A stretch of 64,000 nt of DNA, taken from the NCBI GenBank assembly GCA_033439295.1, contig JAVTLE010000011.1, positions 1,488,082 through 1,552,081 on the forward strand. Reading direction: 5' to 3'. Each line of letters starts with the position of its first letter. Position 1 is the first letter of the stretch. Origin of the DNA: Deuterostichococcus epilithicus (Eukaryota; Chlorophyta; Trebouxiophyceae; Prasiolales; Stichococcaceae). A program made the translations under genes and the position numbers. The notes beneath the pieces are model-generated. The model was not told where the DNA came from. It did no database searches and saw nothing but the letters and a program-made list of their open reading frames with translations. Shown in pieces: positions 33,231-45,502 of this stretch.

Positions 33231-34534
33231 GAGCGCAGTCGGAGAGACAATTTTGAGCGCGACGTCATGGAGGCGGGCCTCGGGAATTCGCCTTCTAGCA
33301 AAACTATGCGCATTCTATTGCTGTGCTTTGGCCAGCGCGCGGCTCTGCACGAGACACTCGCAGAGCCCTGCTGCAATTCAGGCGGGCCTTGATCAGACAC
33401 AATCCTCAGGCATCGGCATTGGCACATGTCACGCAGTGGTTTTATCGACGTGGAATCTAGTTTGCATGATTGCTGCTTTCGTGTGGTTGCTTTGTGTAGT
33501 CTGGCCTGTCCTTTTTCCTTCTTTTTGCATTATGCATGGTTTCGCCCGCAATTCATGTAAAATCGCTTTTGATTCGTGTTATCTTGGAAACAGAGGCAGT
33601 GGCATCACACCGCTGCATGGCGCATGTTGTTTTTATAATCTATTGCGCTTCTCAGACTTCACGACCCACGGAGCAGCGGCGGTATGATGCCCAACCAACG
33701 GGTTGTTTTTCCAGTACAGGTTGCGAAGCTTGACCTTCTCCAAACAGCATTGCCCTGCTGTTAATGAAGATGGCAATCAACAGCCTGGCGTCAAGGAGGG
33801 CAAGCGCGTTGGTGACGGTGCCAGTATTGATGTGTGGAACCGCCAGCATGCTGATAGAATCTACTTGCTAGGCACGCTTCAGCAGCCGTCCGTGGGCTCA
33901 TGCCCGTCAGGTGCATGTTCATCCTCATGCTGTGCTGGTCTGTCGCGGCGAGGTATGCTGCTGGTAACGGACATCTACAAATGGAGGTCCTGGCGTCGCA
34001 ACTGCAGCATCTTGTATACACGGCCTCTGAGTTGCTGCTGCCGGCGCTGGGACAGTAGCCCAAAAAATGAGTGTCCGCAGGTCCACTCCGGCCGTTTTGC
34101 ATGCCGCTGCGTGTGCGTCTGCGAACGTTCTGGATTTGCAGGCACAGCTGTGAATAAGCCGTCAGGAAAATTCTCATATTGCAGCAGCTTCGATCAACGC
34201 GGGTTGGGTGAGGAGGCCGGCCGCGAGGATGCTGTGGCATTTCCACTCCTCGGGCTAGTCTGAGCCAGATGGGCCGTCCACACCTCGACAGGTACCAATT
34301 GCTCAGGATCTGCAATGGTAGGATGCATTGATGGTAATGGCGAGATGCCGCCAGACAGCGATGCAGCAACTCTGTGCGGGGGAATTTTTCGTGCATCTTC
34401 CGTGAAGATTCTCAGAGACCGATGGCGCAGTCATTCCAAGCGATCACTCCGTTCGTCGTATGCAGTAGCATGAAGAAGTGAGGACCTTCGAGAGGGATCG
34501 TCTGGCCGCGAAATTTTGCAGCGACTCTTCCACC
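33231..34534. other. Intergenic region, nothing recognised
   Basis: About 1.3 kb follow the RWP-RK stop and precede the PAP2 start, both on the plus strand. It holds a 3' UTR and should hold the PAP2 promoter. I found no motif-bearing exon on either strand. Confidence 0.45.
33556..33560 (+). terminator. Candidate TGTAA poly(A) signal of RWP-RK gene
   Basis: TGTAA lies about 325 nt downstream of the RWP-RK stop, in an AT-rich stretch typical of a 3' UTR. Confidence 0.45.
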
Positions 34535-35812
34535 ATGGTACCCCTAGGCCTGCTGCACGGGTGTCCTCAGGGATTGTCACTCGTGTCATGCAGCAGATTA
34601 TGCAGCAGCACCATCTCACAGCTATCGCACAAAGCCGCAGCGCTCAGACGATCGAGCACAGGCAATGCGTCCCAACATGCGTGCACGCCGTGCGCGGCGT
34701 CACGGCCAGGCGCGAAGGATCCCGGCGACATGCTGTCGCGACCGCTGGTCTGCGCCGGCGCCACAGCCGCGTTTGGCCTCATCGTCGCGGACGTGCTGGC
34801 GCCGGGCTCATTCCACCTCCTGGCGCCTCTCGACACTGCCATGCAGCGCCTCGCCACCAGCCGCTGGCCGGGCGACGCCAATGCGAGGAGCATCGCCAAC
34901 GCGGTATCCAACGTGCCCATCATCACGGCTCTGGGCGCGTGCATAATCGCGGGCCTGGCGTCGGGCGTCCATGCCCCGCTGCGGACGCTGCGGCGCGCGG
35001 CATTTGGCGGGGCTCTGTACTTTTTCCCGGGTGCGGTGTCTGACTGCAGCAGGTGCATTGGATCATCGATCACGCTGCAGCCTGCATGTATCACACCTCG
35101 GTCACTCAAGCTCCACGATGGATGCATGCGCACGGTTTCTGGGTTCTTTCCTACCCGCATCTGCGCTGTTGCGGACAGGGTGGGGGCTGACGCACAAGGA
35201 TGTGCCGCTGCTGGATCTACTGAAGCATGTCTTCCGGAGAGCGCGGCCTGGGTTCGGCCTCACACACAGCAGCACCTTCAGCCTGCCGTCAGGGTGAGTG
35301 CTGAACTGCTCCCGAGCCTGGTGACATGCAAGCTGTTGATATGCAAGACGGGCGCCATGATGCCTGCATGCAAGTTGGTGCCGGCTTCTGGCTTCGCAGG
35401 CACACTTTTACTGCATTCTTTTTCGTGGCGTTTGCGATTCTTCTGGCCAGCACCCGTGCGGCGGACGGCTCGTCGTCGCCTGTGTCAGCGTTCATCAGGC
35501 GGAACTCGGCGCCGCTGCTGGCGCTGGGTGGCGTGACCGCTGTGGGGCGGGTGCTCTCGGATGTGCATTGGGCAAGCGACACCATGGCGGGTGCGCGGAC
35601 ATCAACATCCCACAGGAGCTGCATGACTGCCTAGTCAGCATGTGTCCGCTCATGCTTAACCTAACATTCCATGTGCGGATGCAGGTGCAGCGCTGGCCAT
35701 GGCGGTCGGATCGTTTGCATTCTGTGTGCTTGGTGAAGTGGAGGCAGAGGGCAGCGACAGGGCCCCTGTGGCAGACGCTCCAGCAGAGAAAGTGATGGAG
35801 TCCAGTGAATGA
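34535..35812 (+). CDS. PAP2-family membrane phosphatase, probably plastid
   Basis: This is a membrane phosphatase of the type 2 phosphatidic acid phosphatase superfamily, which dephosphorylates lipid phosphates or diphosphates. Exons 34535-35030, 35179-35293, 35400-35590 and 35685-35812 give about 309 residues. The three catalytic motifs are KHVFRRARP, then PSGHT (split by an intron) and SDVHWASDT, in the order KxxxxxxRP / PSGH / SRxxxxxHxxSD. Hydrophobic segments flank them (ALGACIIAGLASGV, TFTAFFFVAFAILLAS, ALAMAVGSFAFCVLG). The N-terminal 65 residues are Ser/Arg-rich with no acid residues until near the end, like a transit peptide. The acidic tail is not conserved. The substrate cannot be read from sequence. 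Confidence 0.88.
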
Positions 35813-35891
35813 GATCGTGACAACTCAAATTGCAAATGCGTTTTGCAAACACCCCAAGTATCACATCAACGAGTGCTCAGCAGATTGGAAC

Positions 35892-35896
35892 TTACA
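35892..35896 (-). terminator. Candidate TGTAA poly(A) signal of rhodanese gene
   Basis: The minus strand reads TGTAA 60 nt downstream of the predicted rhodanese stop at 35956, in the short gap between convergent genes. Confidence 0.45.
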
Positions 35897-35955
35897 GACT
35901 GTCGACAGCTCTAATGACGCCGTTGTGTAGCCTAAAACTATATGGTAGTCGATAT

Positions 35956-38125
35956 CTACTTCTTGTTTCCAGGGTATTCTGCTGGCGCTGCAAGCAGCAG
36001 TTGAAGCCGACTCAGAATTTGTTCAACGATGGCGGTATAAGCATAAAAAGAACTATGATTGATGAGCCACACGTAAGTAAACTGACCTGCTGCATTTGGC
36101 GTGCGGCCGATGTTACCTGCATGCAACACACTGCAGTAAGCAGGGCAACTTGATAAGTCTGCACAAACCCGATGAGATCGCCAGAATTAGGGGGCCAGAC
36201 TAGGTATGAGGGTTTGGGGCGGAGTATGAGGATTGATCCAGCGGTGAGACAGAACCAACCTGTGTCATATTCGCCTGCGAAAGAGCACCACACATAATTC
36301 AGCACCTGGCAGTGCGCTCAATGAGCAGCTAGGTGTAAAACAAGCATGGCAACATGCAGTTTGCGAAGGGGCCCCATCATTGGGCGCCGTGCACCACTTC
36401 TGCCGTACACACCTGTGAAGCCTGAATCGCCGAATTCAGTGTACCAGCCGTAGATGCCGCCCTGCAGGTGGTATACTGGGCTGGCTGCCTTCGCCCTCAG
36501 TACCCTGTCGGTGGTCACACCGGAGAGAAATCACGGGCTGCATTATGCAGCAGCATGTGGCCTTGCCAGCCCTTGCCCTGCCATTAGATGTGGATGGAGA
36601 GGCTGTCGATACAGCGCGGGCAGGGCGCCCTAGGCGTGAGCTCACCTGTAGGCAGCCGTGAGGCTGCGGGACGCTTTTCCCTGCGGCGCCCAAACACAAG
36701 GCTCACGCCAGTGAAAGATGCAGTGGGGGAGCCAGCTACTGCAGATGCCAATGCGTAATGAATTACGAGGTGAACTTTACAACAACAATTCGGAATTTGC
36801 ATCAGCCAGATGATGCCAGCGCCCGGACAGCATCGCATCGACAAGAACCTTGAACAAGGTCAGCTGCGGGGGGGGGGCTCTCACTCACCCACTGGAAGCT
36901 GGGCGTCGGCACGGTGCTGCCGCCGCCCTCGCACGCCAGGATGATGGCTTTCCCGTCCGCTGCGCGCCGCACGTCCTCCAGAAAGTCTGGGTTTGGCTCC
37001 ACGGGCGTGACGCCGTTTGCGAGCAGTGCGCCAGCCCGCAGGACCTGCCCACCGGGAAACTACTGTGAATGGGATATGAGATACACAAGAAGTGCAAGCT
37101 GGCTTGAGTGAAGAACAAGGACCCGCCGCCGAGGAGCTCACTCCACGGGTCAGGGGGTTGCACAGACCGAGACACGAGTGTTTCCGATGGCTGCGACAGC
37201 TGGCCGGGGCACGTACGACCATGCACGCCAGGTGCTACACCCTGGGGCGCAGCTTCATTGCATGCAGGTTTGCTGCCCAGTGCGCCAGACCATTGCACAC
37301 CTTTGTGAACGACGGCTTCGACCAGTCCACCAGCTGAAACAGCGGCGCGCTCTTGGCGCCAATCGGCGTCGCATCCTCGTAAAGGTTGCTGCACCGCATG
37401 AAGTGCAAGCAGCCGCATGGAGTGCAAGGACTCCTGAGGTTTGGCATGTGACTTGGCATTGTGGGTGACGAGCGTTTCAGTTACAGTCCAAATCATGTGG
37501 GGTTTGCGTTGTCACGACATATTGCAGTGGCAGAGGCGCACCGTGGGCGGACGTCGACGATGATGGCCTCGCCGCTGTCAACAAGCTCCTTCGCCTGCCT
37601 CGAACTGAGCGACCGCAGGTCGTTGTCCTCCTTAAGGTACTTGTAGATTAGTTCCCACTTCGGGAGCTGGAGGGGAAACAACAACAACTGTAGATTGTTC
37701 CCCTCCGCAGCATCAGCAGCATAAGTTTGCCTGGGAGGCTGGGTGCAGGGTGCGCCGTGTTGTCATGACGGAAGTCTGAAACCTCAGACCGGCGTACATG
37801 CATTTCGAAGGGTGCTAACACACAATGAGCCACTCAAATAATCCGCATGCTGCTGCTTGCTTGAACGCGAGCATGCTGCCTTCGAGCATGCTGCCTGCTT
37901 GCAGCCCGCGCACCGCACCGCGCATCAGGCACTTATGTTTTTACAACTCACCTTTCCATTTTCAGTGGCCGCGTTCGCTCGCACAATCTGCCGCGAGCCG
38001 CTGCGTCTGCTGTGCTGCCGCGCGACCTGGAACGGCCGCGCTGGCCTTGGCCGGGTCATGCATGCCTGCTGTGTAGGTCGCGACGCTGTGGCAACCATTG
38101 CAGCATGCCTCTGCGCCAGCATCAT
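35956..38125 (-). CDS. Chloroplast-type rhodanese-domain protein
   Basis: This is a sulfurtransferase-type rhodanese protein. Exons are 37952-38125, 37542-37666, 37301-37388, 36889-37059, 36646-36680, 36413-36504, 36260-36274, 36087-36116 and 35956-35987, about 253 residues. The N-terminus is Arg/Ser-rich and ends in SRQIVRANAA, a plausible transit cleavage region. Domain motifs are LVDSGEAIIVDVRPR, EDATPIGAKSAPLF, the active-site loop IILACEGGGST with its cysteine, GKASRSLTAAYRVLRAK, and VYHLQGGIYGWYTE. The C-terminus GEYDTGNIGRTPNAA matches plant chloroplast rhodaneses and is spread over very small exons (15, 30 and 32 nt). Reading through the intron after PNAA is also open, so the last exon is uncertain. 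Confidence 0.88.
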
Positions 38126-38665
38126 CACAATTGGTTCACAACGGTATAGTTGCGTGTAAAATGGATTGCAAAGCAAGACTGGCGGACACGTTGTGGGTAG
38201 ATACGCTGCACACAGTGCACGTGCCGTGGGGACGAAAGTTTGACGGAGCGTAGGGAAAGTCTGGTTGCGCCGCCGTCGCCGCCGCCGCCGGTCACATATA
38301 CCCATGGGTAGTCAAGTGCAATCGTCGCTTCGAAGCAGCGCGATAGTATGTTTGAGAACCCCCGGACACATCCACGACTGAGACTAGGCCGGGCGATTCC
38401 GTTTGCCCGCCTCAGGGATGCAGCGGGGAGCGGTCGCCACCCATGTTGCCCGCTCCCCGCTGCTGGAGCGCGGCTTTGCAGCGAGCCTTGCTGTTTCGCT
38501 GCGGCCATGCCCTCCTGCCTGCTGGTGTGGATGTTGAACTAATGTGATGCATGAGTCACGCCCTTCGGCAGTGCAAGTTCGCAACAGTGCCCTTGCTGGC
38601 TGACCTGATGGACTTCATAAAGACGCTGCCAAGCAGGACAGCAGTAATGGCGCGCAACAGCAACC
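38126..38665. other. Intergenic region
   Basis: This lies between the rhodanese gene start and the dCMP deaminase stop, both on the minus strand. No gene is seen. Confidence 0.5.
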
Positions 38666-40309
38666 TTACTTCACCCTGCTCATATCGACCTTGTTTAGTC
38701 CCATTTGCAGCGACACATGGTGCTGTGGCCGGTACTGCCGCAGCTGCACGCCCGTCATAGCCAGCATACGCTTTGAAGCAATGTATGCCTGGTCCGGCTG
38801 CATGCCGCTGTGGACGGCCAGGTCCTTTGCCGTGGTGTTCTTGGCCTGTCGCGTGTGGCATTCATACAAAAACAAAACCAATCAGTTTGGCACAGCAGCG
38901 GCAACTGAACGTGCGCCTGCCGGCACAATGCAAGTTCCCAAGTTGTCACACCGATGTGCCTTGCGATCCGCCTCCAGAAGCAATTCTGTCAGTTCTTGCA
39001 AACCGATGGCCGCAAACTTGACGTCTTGCAGTGTCCCTCAGAGCCCACCTCAAAATAGATGACCTCCTTGATGCCGGCCTGAATCAGGAGCTTTGCGCAC
39101 TCGTTGCAAGGGAACATAGTCACATAGATCTTCTGCACGCAGGAAAAGGCACCCTGTCAGCTTGCTATCTCCCGTACTGAGGCTGAGGATGGTCGGCCCA
39201 CTCATTCTGACATGGCGTCAGCAGCCATGCCAGCTTAAAAGCGGAGCTGCCGCAGTTACCGCTCCGACGAGCGACGCTGTGTTCTTATTCAGCACCGCGT
39301 TCATCTCTGCATGGCACACATAGGGGTACCTGCAAAAGCATGTTGCATTAAGCCGAGGGTCCATCGATGTATGTAGCACCATCCATCCACAAAATATGTG
39401 GCCAACACACGATCCGTGGGTCCATGTACTCTGCACTGACATGAGCCTGCAGTCCATGCCCAGCGCCTACTGCCCGCACTTTGTGGCCAGGATGTCGCCG
39501 CTGTGGGAGCACTTAGCCCATGGCAGGTCCGCGTCCGGGCAGCCACGCGGGAAGCCGTTGTACCCAATGCCCAGGATAATGTTATCCTGGCTGACCAGCA
39601 CCGCGCCCACCTGCAGGGGCATGCCGGCTTCACAAGCATCATTGTAGGCCATGCACAGGCCCACCTCCAGCTTTGCACCGGCAATGACACCCACAGAGGC
39701 TGTGCAGGCCACTGTGCATCCCAGAATGTCCTCAGAAGGCCCCAGCCACAAAGCAGCACAACCTTCTAGAGCACCCAAGAGCGCCGTTGCACGCCATTTG
39801 AGCCTCTCGTCTCCAGGACTGCTGCAGGCGCTCAGCAGTAAGTTGCTCCCGGCATTTGGCAGGAGCGTGCGGCAATGTCTACCTGCTTGTTGGGGTCTTT
39901 CGACCGCTGCGCGCTGAGAAAGGCCAGTGCGATGAAGTAGTCGTCCCACGAAAGGTACCTGTGCATGCCGCCATAGTGAGTGCCAGGCCCCGCACTTGCG
40001 AGCTGTGCAGCATCTATTCTAGCAACATGCTGTGGCCAAAGCCGATGCCGCTGTTGCATACAGGTGACGAACTCACTCTGCACGCGGCAAGGGATCGTGC
40101 GGATCCCGCTTGGGCTGCTGCCGCTGCTGCGCCGCATCCGCCCGTACGACCGTTACTCCGCAGCTGTAGGTGGTGGTAGGCGCGGCACCATGAGCCTCCA
40201 CAGCTGCGGCCCGGCTGCGAAACCACGAAGCCGTCAGGCCCGCGGCCGCAACGGCCGACAGGCCGGCGGTGACGGCCAGCGTGGCGAGCGATGGATGTCC
40301 CTCGGCCAT
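38666..40309 (-). CDS. DCTD: Deoxycytidylate (dCMP) deaminase
   Basis: The enzyme deaminates dCMP to dUMP, the substrate of thymidylate synthase. Exons 40077-40309, 39883-39958, 39480-39610, 39260-39329, 39049-39132 and 38666-38845 give about 257 residues. The catalytic domain has [40 protein letters not shown], the zinc and proton-shuttle motif [10 protein letters not shown], and the second zinc motif [18 protein letters not shown]. The end is [20 protein letters not shown], as in eukaryotic dCMP deaminases. Before it are about 75 extra residues: [20 protein letters not shown] continues a hydrophobic stretch, followed by basic residues. That is unusual for this soluble enzyme and suggests a membrane anchor or organelle signal. 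Confidence 0.92.
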
Positions 40310-40757
40310 TCTTGCCGCACAATGGCGCCGGCGCCTGGGATGCCCGTACAAACTGCGCTCAAGCTGTCCAACGGAGCGCAATTGTGCTTGCGCTAGCAAA
40401 CCGTGACCACAGTCGTTCGCTGTGCTAAGTAGAGTATATGCAGGAATGCTTTTGGAACAGTATTGATTACTGACAATTCGCCGTTTTGGGGGGTGACTGA
40501 TACTTGCCAAGAAGCGTCAGGAAACAAGCCTGCGCGTCTTACGCGCGTCTTGAATGCTTCGAGAGCACTTTTGCAGCAGCGACTGTGGTGCAAATTCAAT
40601 TGAGGCTCCAGACGCGATTCAAACGATGCTGACGTTGACTTGGCTTGAGAACCTCGCAGGGGATGTGACCTGCAGTACATGTGTTCAGCAGATCGTCGTG
40701 TCGATCTGCAGCTGTCGCAATGCGGACAGGCTCACTTTTCGAAAAGTCTTGTCTGCG
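40310..40757. promoter_or_regulatory. Divergent region dCMP deaminase / M20 peptidase
   Basis: About 450 bp lie between divergent starts and should hold both promoters. No specific element was recognised. Confidence 0.4.
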
Positions 40758-43687
40758 ATGTCGCGCCTCGGCTGGGCCCTGACTGCCCTTTTGGGTGGTA
40801 TTGCTCTCCTTGCCGCACCCAATCCTCAGTCGGACGTGAACGTGCCGTCTGTAAAGGTCGACGTAGCGCACGCCGATGCAGCCAAGCAGCATCTGTCAGA
40901 ATTTTTGAGCTACAAGACGGTCTGCACGCTGGATGCGCCGCAGCATGTCTCGACCGAAAGTCATGAGACATTTACGCAGGCGCATGACGTAGGCCTGCAA
41001 GCATGCACGAGACAGTGCTTCGGCAGGATAACAGCAGCCGGAAACTCGCTGCAATAGACCTTTGGCCTGCTGCTGTCTTCTCTTCAAGCTGGCATGCGCA
41101 TGTTTGACTGGTCTGCGTGCAGCAACTGCGGCGGACCTATCCTGCTATCTGGGCCCAGCTGAAGACTACTACGGTAATTGTCGTTGGTATATCGGACCGA
41201 CAGTATGCTGCAGCCTGACGCAAGAGCCGTGTTGCTGTCTCGTTTTGCACCGCCCCAGTGGAGGGCAAGTGCCGCAGCCTGCGTCGCCTGCCATGACATA
41301 GCCCCATCCTTTTTTGCGACCATCAGGTGCTGACTCGCTTCATTGTGGCTGGCCGCTTCCGACCATCAGGTGTCCAACTACAGCCTGCTGATCCTGTGGG
41401 AGGGCAGTGACCCGGCCCTCAAGCCTGGGGCGCTGCTCAGCCACATCGACGTGGTGCCTGCGGATGAGGACCCAGCGACATCAATGTGGACGCACCCGCC
41501 CTTTGGCGGGGAAACGGAGGCTGGCTACATCTACGGTCGCGGCGCGCTGGACATGAAAAACAACGTGGTGGCCATCCTGGAGGCCGTCAACCAGCTGCTG
41601 CAGGAGGGGTGGGTGTTGTTGGGTATGATCCTATGCCTTGTTGGGTTTCTGTGCATCCTATGGCGTGTAGTGCCCAGCATCCTGGAGACAGCTTGCATCG
41701 TGCCTACGCACCTCATCGAAGTGGGGCTCCCCTCCAGTGGTTGATGTTTGCACAGTGAGTCGCCAGCACAAGGTTGAGACTAGCACGGAACTGTATTGCT
41801 GATCCCCGCAGGTTCCGACCCCTGCGCTCCTTGTATGTGGCATTTGGTCACGACGAGGAGGTGGGCGGCGTCCACGGCGCCGCAAAGATAGTGGAGCTTC
41901 TGAAATTGCAGAGCGTCCAACTGGAGTTCGTCTTGGACGAGGGCGGCTTCGTGATTGAGGATGGGATGCCGCCGCTGGCCCAGAAACCCATTGCGATAGT
42001 GGGCACGGCAGAGAAGGTTTGGCTGCGATGACTCGAAAAACTGTCGGCAGGGGTCTCTAGGCCGCTTTGCTGTAAGCTCTAGGCCAAACTTCGACATGGA
42101 CATATGCGCTGCCGTGCAGGATTACAGCATCGTGCAGGTGAAGGCCTCGACACTCGGCGGCCATTCCTCGATGCCCCCGGTCGATGGCAGTTCGGTGGGT
42201 GCCCCCTTCTTGCTGGATGCTATCGGAACACACCAATTGGGGCGTCTTTGGGACCATAAACTCTCGGCGCACCGCGCAAGATGACAGCAAAGCTAGACTT
42301 ACACGAGCAGATACCAAATCTGCACATGCCTTTCCATGCAGGTGGCAGCAATTCTGGCGCGCATCATGACCGCCATCGACAGAGCGCCTCCTCCCATCCA
42401 CTTGCAGGCATATCCCATTCACGCCCTCGAACGTGGCACGACTGCTGCTGGGATCCGAAGCTTGGACGATGCACCATCAGGCTGTGGTGTTTGAGTTCAG
42501 CTGTCTGTGACTGCAGCACCCTATGACGGACTTTCTGCGGGCATTGGCGGACGCTGCGCCAGTTCGCAGTCTGGCCTGGCTGCTGCGACATGCTGACATC
42601 AGGTGCTACCTTCTGGACATTGATACACGCAGCCTCCTCCACTGCCCCATGCAAGCTGGGCCGCGCACGTTTGGCTCGCGCCATGCTGACGAGATTTGCA
42701 GCGCACCCTGCTGGTAAAGAGACCAGCAGGCAAATCTGCTCGCTCCAGGGTCATCGGCGCCCTGGTTGGACGTCTGCTGGCCTTGCAGCCCGACACCGCT
42801 GCGCTGGTCCGCACAACCGCCGCCATGACGGTGCTCAGCGCCGGCACTGCACGCAACGTGCTTCCGCAGACCGGCAATCTGACCATCAATTTTAGGCACC
42901 TGCCAGGCGAGTCAAAAGGAAACCGCGACCTCATGCTTGTTTCCATGACCGCATACCCCATCAGCATTGTTGGCGCCGGGGCAGCCCAGGGCAACAGGCA
43001 GAATGGACATTGACGGCTGTTGTACATTCATGGACGGCCATCTGCATGCAGGGCAGTCTGCGGAGCAGATAATGGATTATGTGCGGCACAAGATTCCGGC
43101 AAAGGACCGAGGAAGGGTGTCTGTGGATTGTCTCGACGAACAGCCGAAGTCGCATGTCTCGCCTTCCACCGGATCGCACTTCCGGCTGCTGTCTCGCGTC
43201 ATCAAAGAGACGCTGGCAGGGCCCAAGGCGAGGACTGTCGTCCGAACCGCTGCAATGTGAACGAGTCAAGACCGCATGTCCTGACTTGCATGTCAGTCAG
43301 TGACGGTGCTGCTGACTTCAATCAGTACTCGTGTAATGCAGGGCATCGTCGTCGCGCCGTACCTTGTTGTGGGTGAGTCTCTACACACTGGCAATTTGGC
43401 CTCACTGAACAGATGTCAATTTGATCCACCTTGATGCAACACGGGCGGGATCTGGCGCAGCTTCCATGACACTGGACACTGTATACGCAGGCGGCACGGA
43501 CGCCAAGCACTACGCCTCGCTGTCCGATAACATCTTCAGGTTCATGCCGTTGGGCGTCAGCAGAAGCGCCAAGGACCTGACCCGCATCCACGGCACGGAC
43601 GAGCGCATTCACGGAGATGCGTTCCTTGGCCAGATCAGGTTCTTCATACACTTCATCAGGTCGTCGTGCAGCGGGTCGATATCGTAG
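40758..43687 (+). CDS. M20 carboxypeptidase (CPS1/Gly-Xaa type)
   Basis: This is a zinc metallopeptidase resembling yeast vacuolar carboxypeptidase S and animal PM20D1. Exons are 40758-40988, 41123-41173, 41370-41608, 41812-42016, 42120-42194, 42342-42407, 42517-42602, 42749-42906, 43052-43227, 43342-43372 and 43491-43687, about 504 residues. The N-terminus has a signal-anchor, MSRLGWALTALLGGIALLAA. Metal and catalytic motifs are LLSHIDVVPAD, YGRGALDMKNN, AFGHDEEVGG (glutamate pair), LGGHSSMPP, and GGTDAKHY. The end FHFIRSSCS-like segment (positions 43651-43680) lies where the family's last helix falls. Three introns need GC donors: at 42408 (CAG|GCATAT), 42907 (CCAG|GCGAGT) and 43228 (AAG|GCGAGG). 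Each is fixed by phase and by uninterrupted family motifs. Confidence 0.88.
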
Positions 43688-43973
43688 AAATACTGCGGCA
43701 GCTGTGCTTCTGAAGTATCTGTGTGCTTTGATTGACTGTTTCGCAGTACGATGCTCGTATGCCAGAGGAGCCTGGGAGTTGATTTGAGTCTCAACAGCGG
43801 CCAGCTGATGAATGTTCTACTGGGTACAAGTTGCTTTGACTGATTGGGGATTTTTCATCCATGCAAGGGTGCTGTTTTAAACATCAACAGTGACATTGGT
43901 GTTTCAAAGGGAAATTGAATGCAGCCTGCTGACGTTCGCACTGCCACATCTACCCAACCATCAGGAACAGGTG

Positions 43974-45502
43974 TTACTGTGCCGCAATTTGCGCGGCAAG
44001 GTTGCACCGCGCCGTGTCGTTCACCCGGTCCCGCAGCCGCCGGCGCGTCGCTATCTTGCCAGATCTGAGCGCCTCCTCGAATGCGGGCGACACTGCCGGC
44101 CGCTTGGCGCCACACTCCTGCTTCGGCCGCTTGTCCACTGGCGACGCGGTGAATTCTTCGCCTACATTCACCACGGCAACGCACACGCGTTCCAGCCGCC
44201 CCACCGCCTCGCTGAGACGCGCCCTGTGCACAGAGCCACTGCCCTAGCTTCGAAGCAGGACTGGAACGTTGCGCGGACGATGCCGGCAGCAGCCGCTGAA
44301 GCTGGTAGCTGCAACGCAGGCCATGCACAGCCAGCAAGAAAGCCGCGCAGGCTGCGTGCATGACTGCACATTACAGTTGGGAACTCTTCCTGATGACGGC
44401 GGTTTCCAGATCTGTACAAACCAAAATCGGGGCGAGCATCCCCCAGGACCGCACCTGAGCTCTGGCATGTTGGGCAGCGCGCTCGCCAGCTGGGCCTGCA
44501 GGTCTTGCAGTGCTGGTCGCAGTGGTGTGCTGCCGGCCTCGGCAACCTCCCCAGCTGCGGTTTGGCGCACAGTCGAGACTCAGAGCATGTCAGCAGCAAA
44601 CTCAAGGCAGGGTCGGTGAATGGCAGATACACTGCAGTCTGGCTCTCGAGATCAGGAAACGGAGGACATTGGCTGAAGGCTCGGGGGCGCCTGCTGCGCT
44701 GACCTGGCAGAGGCGTCGCCTCAGTGGGCGGCCTGGCACCCTCCAGGAGCTGGTGCATATCGTCACAGATGCTGCCCGGCACTGCCTGCCGCCGCTGCAG
44801 AACCGCGCTGTGCGCTTGCTGCACCTGTGGATCAGCAGGAGACGGCGCTGGCATACCTTGAATATGCGTAGTTCTGCCCTGGAGCACGCATGCTGCAGCA
44901 GCCGTCCCCGACTCCACGATGCTGTCCATGACTGCCCTGTGGTTCATCGCAGCGCCGCACCTGGGTCTGAAGCCGCGCCAGGTCGTCGTCGACGATCAGG
45001 GGCGGCAGCAATGCAGCGGCGGCATCGTCCGCCGCACGGGTGGTCCTGCAACAGTGCTGCAGTCTCAGCCCCCCCTCACGACTCTTTGCAGCGAAGGACA
45101 AGCTGGCGCAACAGGGGAGCGTGAAAAATATAGTGTGCAAGGCCACCATGGGTCACCTGATGAGCTCAGCAGCGTTGCACAGTTGCACCTTTGCCACCAG
45201 GCGGTCCTGCACAGAAAGCTGCGGCGTCAGCAATCAGCAGCAGTAAAGTCAGTCAGGACAGCCAGGCATTCCAAACTCACAAAGGCTTCATCAGAACTCA
45301 CGCAAGCGCTCCGCAGCACAGCGGCGAGCTGCTCCCGGGCAGCTGGCTCCAGCGCCTGCGCAGCAATGGTGATGCCCACAGATAAGACTCCAGCCGGACG
45401 CTGCGTGACGTGGGACTATTATCACCAGAATATACGGCTCACCTTTCCGTGTCTTGCCACCAGCTCCTGCACCGTCTGCTCGGCCCTTTGGGTATCAGCC
45501 AT
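43974..45502 (-). CDS. Unidentified coiled-coil protein
   Basis: I do not recognise this protein. Seven exons join in phase: 45443-45502, 45281-45355, 45157-45218, 44961-45045, 44704-44824, 44455-44554 and 43974-44223, about 250 residues. The start at 45502 gives MADTQRAEQTVQELVARHGK. Most of it is predicted helix with heptad-like leucines: REQLAAVLRSAC, DRLVAKVQLCNAAELI, DDDLARLQTQ, LQDLQAQLASAL, RLSEAVGRLERV. The tail is basic (KRPKQECGAKRP, RRRLRDRVND). There are no membrane segments and no clear signal peptide. Consistent phases and GC-rich third positions support a real gene. A structural subunit of a spindle, kinetochore or similar complex is possible but is not shown. Confidence 0.65.
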
